From the NCBI RefSeq assembly GCF_027580225.2, contig NC_073356.2, positions 6,420,501 through 6,484,500 of the forward strand: a stretch of DNA of 64,000 nt, given 5' to 3'. Both the position numbers and the translations under genes were made by a program. The stretch is from Misgurnus anguillicaudatus. Taxonomy: Eukaryota; Chordata; Actinopteri; Cypriniformes; Cobitidae. Positions 55,373 to 64,000 of the stretch are shown here, one piece after another (the first letter of the stretch is position 1; each line of letters opens with the position of its first letter). The notes beneath the pieces were generated by a model. That model was not told the origin of the DNA. It worked only from the letters and a program-made list of their open reading frames with translations, and searched no databases.

Positions 55373-56432
55373 TTAAAACTTATTTTGAGCAGTCTGTAAT
55401 TTACTCTTAACTCGTTTCGTAGAGCCACTATACCAGAAAGTTGCCGCATAATCAAAATGTGCTTGTACTAATGCCCCAGCTAACATTTTTAAAGTTTGTT
55501 TATCTAAATAAACAGCCTGTCTTGCTAAAAATGTTATTCTATTACATACTTTAGAATGTGCTACAACAGCCATACTTTCCCCTGTCAACATATTATCCAA
55601 CATACATCCTAAATATTTAACTTCCTGCTTAGAGGTAAGAATCACCTCTCCAACCCTTACTTCTAATTTGGAACTTTTTCTCAATTTAGCCACAGAACCA
55701 AATAAAATAACTTCAGTTTTCCCTAAATGTAAAAACAGCTTATTTTGAAAAAAAACAGTTGGATATTTTCACAATCTCTCTACTTAATCCATTTTCTATT
55801 ATTTCTTTTTTCTCATCAGTAACAATTATTGCAGCATCATCAGCATATAACGAAAGATGACTAGTACAAGCCATATTTAGATCATTTATATACATTAAAA
55901 AAAGTAAGGGTCCCAATACGCTGCCTTGAGGTACTCCACATGAGATGGACAATTTGTCTGAAAACACACCATTTAAATCTACAATTTGACTCCTATTGGA
56001 AAGATATGATTTAATCCATTTACATGCTTTCGTATCAAAACCCATAGCTTTTAATTTTAATAGCAAGATATTGTGGTCAACTGTATCGAAAGCCTTCTGT
56101 AAATCTAGCAATACCATCCCACTTAATTTACCTTTGTCCAATTCTTTCTTTATATAATCTGTTAAAAACAAAATTGTGGTCTCAGTGGAATGTTTCTTTC
56201 TAAAGCCAGATTGAAATTCATATAAAAATTTTTATTTTGAAATATATTCTTCAATATGGTCAAAGAGAATCTTTTCAAACACCTTAGATAAGGAAGATAG
56301 AATTGATACAGGCCTATAATTGTTACACTCAAACCTACTACCTTTCTTAAAAAGGGGAAGAACTCTTGCTTGTTTAAATTCTTCAGGTACCTTAGCTTGC
56401 CCAATAGAGAGATTTAAAATGTGAGTAACCAT
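55373..56432 (-). pseudogene. LINE-2 reverse transcriptase
   Basis: Reads NNYRPVSILSSLSKVFEKIL, MVLLDLQKAFDTVDHNILLL (motif A), CGVPQGSVLGPLLFLMYIND (motif B), LSLYADDAAIIV (motif C, intact YADD) and YLGCMLDNMLTGES. Spread over at least three frames with frameshifts near 56170-56230 and 55700-55740. Confidence 0.9.
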
Positions 56433-56880
56433 AGGGGTTATAAAATTAGCTGAATCTTTAATAAATCTTGCTGGAATATTATCTAAACCTGTCGCTTTAC
56501 TACATTGCAGTTCCTTTAATTTATTATAAACTGTAGTCTCATTTACTTTAATGAATGAAAATCCTCCTAATGTAACGCCCCTATTAGCATAATACTCCTT
56601 GATTAATGTGTCATTATATAAACCAGTTTGAGCTGGTAGCTACTTTACCAAATTGTCAGCAACAGTGGTAAAAAAAATCTATTAAAACAACAATTTGATA
56701 TCTCTTTCTGGTCTGTCATCAGTTGATCATTAACTTTGATACTAATTTTAGAGCCTTTACTATTAGCCTTTTTCCGATACCCTAAATCACTTAAAACTCT
56801 CCATAATTTTTGAGGATCCTGCTTTGCTTCGCTAATTTTATTCCTTAAAAATAATTGTTTAGCCTCTTTAATCTTACATC

Positions 56881-57255
56881 TTATCTTTTATGTTTAAATT
56901 TATTGTAGTTATCGATATTTCCATCCCTTTTAAACGCTTTTAAACTATCATTACGTTCATTAATATTATGCAAGATACTCTCAGTCATCCAAGGTTCTGT
57001 TCTTTGTTTAATTCTTATCTCCTTGTGTGGCGCAACATTGTTCAAAACTTGCAAAAAATTCCTCTTAAACCTATCCCAAGCTATATCCACATCATCACAC
57101 TGCATTACCTCAATCCAATTAACCTTACTAAGTTCATCAACAAATATCTCGGGACTATACCTTTTAAGCGATCTAATTTTTAATGCATTATAATGCCTTA
57201 TGGGCTCTCTCTTTAATTTCCTTATTACATAAACCATATTATGATCACTAATCAA
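56881..57255 (-). pseudogene. LINE-2 endonuclease end and linker
   Basis: Reads SDHNMVYVIRKLKREPIRHY, then KIRSLKRYSPEIF and RIKQRTEPWMTESILHNINE, aligned with the LINE-1 linker. Its upstream partner lies beyond the LINE-3 insertion at 59295-59520. Confidence 0.85.
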
Positions 57256-57257
57256 AT

Positions 57258-59294
57258 CAAAATGTTTCCTAATAACAAACCATGGGTCACCAAAGAAGTT
57301 AAAGCTGCAATTAATAAGAAGAAAGCTGCCTTTTTTTGTTGGGGATAAAGAAAGGATTAAAGATGCCCAGAGAGAGTTGAAAGTTATTATCAGACAGGGC
57401 AAACAAAAATATAAGGATAGTGTTGAAGGTAAAATGTCCAGGAGCAATACACGAGGGTTATGGAATGGTATTAAGTGTATTACTGGATATGGGACCAGTA
57501 ATCCCAGTTTATGTAAATTGGGTATACAGCCTAACGATGCCAAACCCTTTTTTTTGCCAGGTTTGATGAATATGATTTCTCTTCTGTATGTGAGAATGTC
57601 CTCTCTAATCTTAGACAGAGCAGTTCTGAGGACTGTAGCTCCGCTATTAATCTTAACATTGAAGAGGTCCGTCAAAAGTTAAGGCATATTAAACCAAATA
57701 AGGCAGAAGGCCCTGATGGTGTTCATCCACGTACCCTAAAAGTGTGTGCCGATCAGCTATATGCTCTGTCCTTCATTCATTGTTTTCTTTGTCTCTATCC
57801 TCTGCTAAAATACCTGTTATGTGGAAAATATCTTGCCTTATTCCTATTCCCAAAAAAGCCAAGGTGTGCAATAGTCTTGCTAGTTTGAGGCCTATAGCTT
57901 TGACATCTCACATTATGAAGTGTTTTGAGAGGGTTGTACTTGATCATCTGACTAAACAGGTGTCTGCCTTTCAGGATCCTTTGCAATTTGCCTATAGGAA
58001 GGATGTGGGGGTTGATGATGCACTGTTATTTATGTTACATAATATTTATAGTCATCTCGAAACTACTGCCAGCTCTGTTAGGATTATATTCTTTGACTTT
58101 TCGAGTGCTTTTAATACTATACAGCCACATATTTTAGCTAACAAATTAATTAATTTTAAACTGCACAATGCAACTATTGCCTGGATCTTGGATTATTTGC
58201 TATCACGACCACAGTTTGTTAGATTTGGAAACAAACAGTCTGACATTATTCTAACTAACACCGGAGCACCTCAAGGGACAGTTTTATCTCCCTTTATATT
58301 TACATTTTATACTGCTGACTATAGGCATAGTCAGCCATCCTGTTTGGTACAGAAATTCTCTGACGACACTGCCTTAGTTGGTCTTCTTAATCAGGGTGAT
58401 GACCTTAGATAGGCCTATAGAAGAGAGGTTCAGTCTTTTTCCAGTTGGTGTGAGTCAAACTTTCTAAAACTAAACATAGGGAAGACTAAAGAACTTGTGA
58501 TTGATTTTAGGAGGAAAAAGGAGAAGGTACTTCCAGTCACATTTAATGGCCAGCTAATTGAAATTGTGCAGTCATATAAGTTTTTAGGAGTGCATTTGGA
58601 TGAGAAATTAAATTGGAAAGAGAACACCAATGTCTTAATGAAGAAGGTTCAGTCGAGACTATTCTTCCTAAGAAAACTGAGATCATTCAACATTAGTACA
58701 AAACTTTTAGAAGTCTTTTATCAGGGGATCTTGGCTAGTGTGCTTTTTTATGCTGTTCTATGCTGGGGGGCAGCTTATCTGTTGAGGATAAAAATAGAAT
58801 AAATAAGTTGATCAGGAGAGCTGGCTCTGTTATTGGCCTTATCCCAGACTCACTTGAGGTCACTGTGGAAAAGGGGATGAGATCAAAACTAAAAATTGTT
58901 ATCCTTTTTGAAGGCCATCCACTACACAGTGTTTTAAATGGACTCTGAAGCTCTTTTAGTAAGCGTTTAATTATGCCTCGGTGCTCTAGCGAGCGACTTA
59001 GAAGGACATTTGTTCCTGCAGCAGTCAGATATTTTAATGAATACTGTTGACTGTTTTACTTTTGAATTGATTGTATAGTTCCCTGGTATTTCTGAATTGT
59101 GAAAGTGAATTTTTATATAATCCTGTCTTACTGATTTCTTAATCATGTTTTAATAGTCTTTAAATGTAGAGTTATTTATTTATTCTGTGTGTTAGTTGTG
59201 TGATGTGCTTGTTGGCTGTATGGTTTAGTTGGTGGCAAACCAGTTTCCCCTTGTGGATTAATAAAGTTTTCTCTCTCTCTCTCTCTCTCTTAAT
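57258..59294 (+). mobile_element. LINE-3, 5'-truncated, nested in LINE-2
   Basis: A plus-strand non-LTR element of a different type. It starts in the connector (NNKPWVTKEVKAAINKKKAA), runs through the reverse transcriptase, and ends GGATTAATAAAGTTTTCTCT in a (CT)n tail. The insertion point lies inside LINE-2's endonuclease SDH region, so it landed after LINE-2. 5' truncation is typical of LINE retroposition. Confidence 0.88.
57744..58945 (+). pseudogene. LINE-3 reverse transcriptase and C terminus
   Basis: Contains LASLRPIALTSHIMKCFERV, RIIFFDFSSAFNTIQPHILA (motif A), NTGAPQGTVLSPFIFTFYTA (motif B), KFSDDTALVGL (motif C with SDD), and KFLGVHLDEKLNW. A stop at 58410 and a frame change near 58790 break it. 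Confidence 0.88.
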
Positions 59295-59520
59295 CCTACC
59301 TCCAAAACACCACTTTTACAGGTCTTGGAGTTATCGGAGACCAATATAATATCAATAATTGTTCTACTTTTAGGTATTATTCTAGTAGGGTCAACAATGA
59401 TTTGTTTCAAAGCATATGACTTACAAAATGTACTAAAATGTTTAAACAGTAATGAATCCTTTTTCAGCATATGCGTATTTAAATCACCCAAAATTATCAA
59501 CTCTTGTCCTAAAACATAAT
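59258..59520 (-). pseudogene. LINE-2 endonuclease fragment
   Basis: Reads LIILGDLNTHMLKKD-type text (GDLN in place of GDFN), then SRTIIDIILVSDNSKTCKSG and VLEVGL, and stops at the LINE-3 (CT)n tail. The RERERER residues beyond come from the tail, not the gene. Confidence 0.85.
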
Positions 59521-59523
59521 TTT

Positions 59524-61284
59524 GTCACCCGGTGACGATTTCGAGGGGCCGAACTATTGATAGGGAAGATCGGTTCCGCCCGGAAGGTTTCCCACTCGGA
59601 CGATGAAACGGAAACACCGGAACTTCCGGTAAGCGCCGCGAGGCGAAATCAAGCCTAATCTAACACAGGTGTGGGTAATGAACGTAGCGATCAGTGATTG
59701 GAGGATACACGGAAGAAGAGGGATATATAAAGGAGCTGTAAAGACAAAGTTGTGTTGTTGTTTCTGACCATCGTTCAGTGGGCCGCTCGTTCTGTTGTTG
59801 CTCTGCTTTGCAGTCCGGTCAGCGCAGGAGTTCGCTGTGGAGTTGGAAACGGCTGGGATTTCGTTGCTGGTTCGCTCTGGTGCTATCGAAGGAAAGAACT
59901 GGGTTGAGTCACGCTGGTAACCGAAGGATTTTACAGTTGCTGGAATTAAGAGCAGAGGAAGAGGGAGACATAGGCTGAGTATATGATACATTGAAGGCCC
60001 TAAGAGAAACAAGCCGTTTGTGTACACTGTTGATGTGTGTGTGCTGTTGTTAGTAGCCGACTCACCGTGAGTGTACCGAGGAAGAACGGCGGGCGAGGAT
60101 TTACATCGGGGCGAAGAGAACAGCATCTGCCCTACGGAGATAAACAAAGGAAACCGATCGTCAGTGTTGTGAGTACTCAGCGTCTAAACTACTGTATTAC
60201 TGTGAATTGCTGTTTCAACGTGCATTGTAAGCCCTAGTGGGCGAGACTATGGCCCCACCACGGAGTGAGACGGTGGGCGAGTCGGGGGCATAGTAATTTG
60301 GAAAGGATTAAAGGGCCACCGCAGCGACGCTTGCACTGCCAGCCAAAAATTTATTTTCCACCAGCCCGAAGACAGTCGGATGAAGAGGGGCTGCGAATTT
60401 ATTTGATACACGTAGAAGAGTGAAGAGTGCTGTGGGTGAGTCTGAGACTTTGTTGTGAGAATACACTTTAAACTATTGCAGTGATGCTGTGTGGTGTTTT
60501 TAGTAGCCCCCTTTATTGAACTGGTCGTGAGACAACGAGAGGCAGTGAGGCTGGCAATCCACTTACTGTATATGCTGTGTGTGTGACCCTTGCGTTGGAG
60601 CTTCAGCGGAGTGCTGGCTCGGTCATCCTTGGATGTGGCCGATTCGGTGGAACGGTGGTGAGGCATCTGGGAACATCAGAGTACTGTGAGTAAAAGCAAC
60701 CTCTTACAGAGTACGTTGTGTGTATGTTGCACTGTTGTGTACAGGGAAGCATCGATCGATACTACCTGTCACGGAGCCTCTACAAAAGTGCGCCCCTGTC
60801 CAGTTCTCGGGAGTTAAAGCGAACGAGAGGAGAGGGCAGCGCTCGGCGTGGCAGTGTTGGATCTCCCCCGCTGACAGTATCATCGGCGTGCGGGAAGGAC
60901 GTACCACGACGCTTCGCCATCATAAAGGTCGGAGGAATATCCATCTACCGATTGAGTGCAGTACCGTAAGTCCACCATTCCCGAATCGGGGCCACAATTT
61001 ACCCATTAAATGCATGGATTATGAATATTGTCTGATGAAGCCCAAGAGAGAGCGCGACTAAAACAATTGCCCTGTTACAGAGGTGAAGAGTTACCAGTGT
61101 TGACCAAGTGTGAGCCCCAGTGTGATCAGAGCTGGTGACCGTGAGAAACCTACCTGTGTGCGGCTGCTCGTGAGTAGTGTGAGCCCCAGTGTTGAGATTA
61201 ACCCCTGTGTTTCAGCTACGAGCCTACAGTGGGAGAGAGAGAGAACCAGAACCTGCTACTGTGAGATACTTACCTGTGTGATAA
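59524..61284 (+). mobile_element. Long 5' leader of a retroelement starting TGTCACCCGG
   Basis: Begins TGTCACCCGGTGACGAT and is homologous to the 5' part (minus orientation) of the element at 40196-42616. It has a TATA-like GGATATATAAAGG near 59722. A GTGAGT-rich, exon-like leader follows, with repeated phrases such as GTGTGAGCCCCAGTGT at 61108 and 61179. It leads into a Pro-rich frame and then an endonuclease/reverse transcriptase. Whether the leader belongs to that LINE, or is an LTR with a LINE inserted, is unresolved. Confidence 0.65.
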
Positions 61285-61863
61285 ATGAGGGCCCTTGTCT
61301 TTTTCTCCATGGATCATCCATCAGCTGTGTGTGCCAGTCCACTACTGAACAGCGGATATGACCACAGGATTTTACACCAGCACCTGGATGGACATTCAAA
61401 TGACAAGGATAATACTCTGCAGTCACAACAACTACTGTTCAAAGACACAGCTCAGGCTGAGCCCTGCCCACAGACCTTGCTACAGTCGGATTGTGAATCA
61501 ACACCCAAGGACGTTTCTGTTGATAACCACGATCAGAGAAGGAATGACAACACTCCCTCCCAGCCTTCAGGAACACCAGAATCACAGCTGATGTCACCAC
61601 ACTCTCTCTCCCTCTCTCCAACATCACCACTTCTGGGCTTTTCAGAGAAAATGGAGAAACTGGTATTTGCTGGAACAAAGCTCTCCCACTCTATTGCTGC
61701 GAGTCCCCAAATATCAACCAAGAAACGTCGGACTCCCCAACCACCAAAGCCTTCGGGCCCAGCCCGCCCTCCTCCTTCCCCTCCATCTGAGAGAGCACTC
61801 CGACCTTTGCCTCAACGTCAGGGATCACACCAGCCCTCATCTGCAAACAGCACTGGTAACTGA
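61285..61863 (+). CDS. Pro/Ser-rich ORF1-like protein of LINE-4
   Basis: A 192-residue frame; MDHPSAVCASPLLNSGYDH may be the true start (codon 10, 61312). The C-terminal third is rich in Pro and Ser with basic patches (KKRRTPQPPKPSGPARPPPS). It ends TGA at 61861-61863, and the same frame is open again to TAG at 62077 (NHKYFKNKRAPDVPLAFPIS). It is probably ORF1 or the N-terminal extension of ORF2, with one stop and a frame change before the endonuclease. No zinc knuckle or coiled coil is obvious. Confidence 0.55.
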   Translation: MRALVFFSMDHPSAVCASPLLNSGYDHRILHQHLDGHSNDKDNTLQSQQLLFKDTAQAEPCPQTLLQSDCESTPKDVSVDNHDQRRNDNTPSQPSGTPESQLMSPHSLSLSPTSPLLGFSEKMEKLVFAGTKLSHSIAASPQISTKKRRTPQPPKPSGPARPPPSPPSERALRPLPQRQGSHQPSSANSTGN

Positions 61864-62042
61864 TGTGTGTTGGGTCCCCGCTACGTCAGCAGTAACAATC
61901 ATAAATATTTTAAGAACAAGCGGGCGCCCGATGTCCCTTTAGCTTTCCCTATCTCTGTCCTGACATGTGATAGAAAGACGAAGGCCTTCTCCAGCCGCAC
62001 AGCAATTTTATCTAATCTACTGCCTATAATACGTCATTCTGA

Positions 62043-64000
62043 GATGATACAGTGCCAAAACCAGTTACTGTTAAGTTAGCACTTCTGAACATCCGTTCAC
62101 TAAAGAACAAATCCTTTTTAGTTAATGATCTTATCACCACTAACAACCTGGACTTTATGTTTCTAAATGAAACCTGGTTAGATGACAGCTGCAGTGCTAC
62201 AGTCCTCAATGAATCAGCCCCACTCAACTTTACTTTTATAAGTGTCTGTAGAGCTGTTAGAAGGGGTGGAGGAATAGCTGCTTTATTCAAAGATGCCTTT
62301 CAATGCAAGCAAGTGTTACTTGGCGATTACCAGTCTTTTGAATATTTGTGTATTGCTTTAAAAGGTACACCACGCATTCTGTTTACAATTATTTATAGAC
62401 CTCCCAAATACACCTCAGCATTTGTTGATGAATTCACAGAACTTTTATCAACAATTTCCTCTGAATTTGATTATTTTGTTATTGCTGGAGATTTTAATAT
62501 TCATATAGACAATGCAGAAAACAATACTGCAATTGAACTGTTAAATGTTTTAAACACTTTTGATCTGACCCAGCACGTGCAAGGTCCTACACACAATCGG
62601 GGACACACTCTTGATCTGCTCATTATCAAGGGTCTAAACATTTCATGTACTGTAATCAAGGATGAAGCGCTATCTGACCATTTCTGTGTTTACTTTGATT
62701 TATTGATCTGTCCTGCCACTGATGCTAGATCTGTCTATGTTAAAAAAAGGTTCATAAATGAGAACACCAGTGAGGTATTTATGAATGCTATATCAATGTT
62801 GCCAAACATATCGGCAGATTCTGTTGATGTTCTCCTTGAAAACTTTAACATAAAAGTTAAAGATGCCATTGATGGTATAGCTCCAGTAAAGGTCAGGGTG
62901 ATCACTGGCAGACGTAAAGCACCCTGGAGAAACACAACAGCAGTACAGCACATGAAAAGAACATGCAGAAAAGCTGAACGTATGTGGCGGAAAACAAAAC
63001 TTGAAGTACATTATAGCATCTATAAGGACAGTCTTCGTGCTTTCAATGTAGAACTAGGCACAGCTAGACAGACCTTCTTATCAAACATTATAAATAACAA
63101 CATAAACAACACTCGCACTCTTTTTGTTACTGTAGAGAGACTAACAAACCCCCCAAATCAAGTTCCTAGTGAAATGCTCTCTGACAACAAATGCAATGAG
63201 TTTGCAACCTTTTTCTCTGAGAAGATCAGTAATATCAGAATGACGATCAATACGGCCTCATATTGTACCGTGGTCAGTCAGATATCATTGCAACAACCTC
63301 AGAAATTAGTCAATCTCTCAGAATTTTACAAAATTGATATAAAAACCTTGGAAGAAACAGTACAACATCTTAAAGCATCAACTTGCAGCCTTTACACGCT
63401 CCCCACATCTTTTATCAAAAAGGTACTTAACTGCTTAAAAACTGACCTCTTAAAAATAGTAACTATCTCTCTGATCACAGGCACTTTTCCAGAGTCATTA
63501 AAAACAGCAGTTGTTAAGCCTCTCCTAAAAAAGAGTAACCTAGACAAAACCATACTTAGCAACTACAGACCAATCTCAAATCTTCCGTTTATAGGCAAGA
63601 TCATTGAAAAGGTTGTTTTCAATCAGCTGAACAAATTCTTAAACTCAAATGGCTATCTGGACAATTTTCAATCTGGTTTCCGTCAGCATTACAGCACAGA
63701 GACAGTGCTCATAAAGATAATAAATGATATTCGCTTAAACTCTGATTCAGGTAAAATATCTATAGTGCTGGTGCTACTAGATCTTAGTGCTGCCTTTGAC
63801 ACAGTAGATCACACCATACTCTTACATAGACTGGAAAACTGGGTAGGGCTGTCTGGGATGGTCCTCAAATGGTTTAAATCATACCTACAAGGAAGAGGTT
63901 ACTATGTGAACATAGGTAACCATAAATCTGAGTGGAAATCCATGACATGTGGAGTCCCACAGGGTTCAATTCTTGCACCGCTTCTGTTTAATTTGTATAT
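62043..64000 (+). CDS. LINE-4 ORF2: APE endonuclease and reverse transcriptase (partial)
   Basis: A single frame open from 62043 to the window end, over 650 codons without a stop. Endonuclease: LALLNIRSLKNKS, FLNETWLDD, RRGGGIAALF, IIYRPPKYTS, VIAGDFNIHID (GDFN) and ALSDHFCVYF (SDH). Reverse transcriptase: NYRPISNLPFIGKIIEKVV, FQSGFRQHYSTETVL, VLLDLSAAFDTVDHTILLHR (motif A) and CGVPQGSILAPLLFNLY (motif B), truncated before motif C. The first ATG in frame is at 62157, inside the endonuclease, so translation must start upstream by reinitiation, frameshift or a lost ORF1 fusion. All visible catalytic motifs are intact: the youngest LINE here. Confidence 0.92.

Larger units (their letters stand above)
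51786..59520 (-). mobile_element. Non-LTR retrotransposon, copy 2 (LINE-2 in this report)
   Basis: Same family as LINE-1. Pieces on the minus strand: endonuclease 59520-59295, linker and reverse transcriptase 57255-55338, thumb and C terminus 53964-53947 and 52312-51786. The 3' end shows CAAATAAAAACAAACAAAC. It is split by LINE-3 (plus strand, 57258-59294), a hAT element (53965-55337) and a TTAA-flanked element (52313-53946). The 2.4-kb-type element starting at 59524 cuts its 5' side. Several frameshifts; dead. Confidence 0.85.

Noticed and set aside
59554..60147. 197-residue minus-strand frame
   Set aside because: Antisense to the GT-rich leader of the plus-strand element; no recognisable domain.

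Overview
The window looks like nuclear DNA of a ray-finned fish, most likely a cyprinid. It is AT-rich, intron-rich and crowded with short inverted-repeat DNA transposons, hAT derivatives, Ty3-like LTR pieces and non-LTR retrotransposons. The cyprinid call is an inference from transposon termini I recognise (for example the TTAA-flanked element starting AAAGGGATAGTTCACCC). There is one clear single-copy gene: thyroid hormone receptor beta (thrb), plus strand, 13806-24701. It has a TRbeta2-type first exon, both zinc-finger exons, the hinge exon and three ligand-binding-domain exons. Common exon sizes (101, 148, 206, 147 and 259 nt, then a terminal 242 nt coding part) fit the vertebrate pattern as I remember it. 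A 27-nt cassette exon (19042-19068) would insert nine residues in the ligand-binding region. No TRbeta1 A/B exon was found; it probably lies upstream of the window.

The thrb copy has two striking features. The TRbeta2 exon has an in-frame TAA at codon 93, after which the frame continues, still homologous, to a normal splice donor. The first codon of the second zinc-finger exon reads Val where the TR P-box has Gly (EGckG to EGckV). The ligand-binding exons look intact. This may be a decaying ohnolog in a polyploid cyprinid, a lineage-specific loss of the cone isoform, or sequence error.

Layout: 1-13.6 kb is non-coding with LTR fragments and MITEs, plus a possible TATA-driven non-coding first exon near 11.2-11.5 kb. 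13.6-24.7 kb is thrb, with transposons in its introns. 24.7-37 kb is the 3' flank and a transposon field: a dead mariner, a RecQ-helicase-fragment element, and a 2.7-kb terminal-inverted-repeat element carrying a two-exon small basic protein gene. 37-48.6 kb is a minus-strand non-LTR retrotransposon split by five or more insertions, including a 2.4-kb TGTCAC...GTGACA element and a 3.6-kb hAT element with perfect 8-bp target duplications. 49.4-51.7 kb is a tRNA cluster (Gln intact; Phe, Ile and Ala decayed; Pro split by a hAT insertion) that also holds a second RecQ-fragment element. 51.8-59.5 kb is a second minus-strand LINE, itself split by three insertions including a plus-strand LINE. 59.5 kb to the end is a plus-strand element with a long 5' leader and an uninterrupted endonuclease-reverse transcriptase frame running off the window.

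Apart from thrb and the tRNAs, nearly all recognisable coding sequence is transposon-derived. The strongest leads are the thrb isoform lesions and cassette exon, the two RecQ-fragment elements with perfect 9-bp duplications, the two-exon gene in the 33.8-36.5 kb element, and the hairpin insert at 39.1-39.4 kb with a 16-bp duplication.
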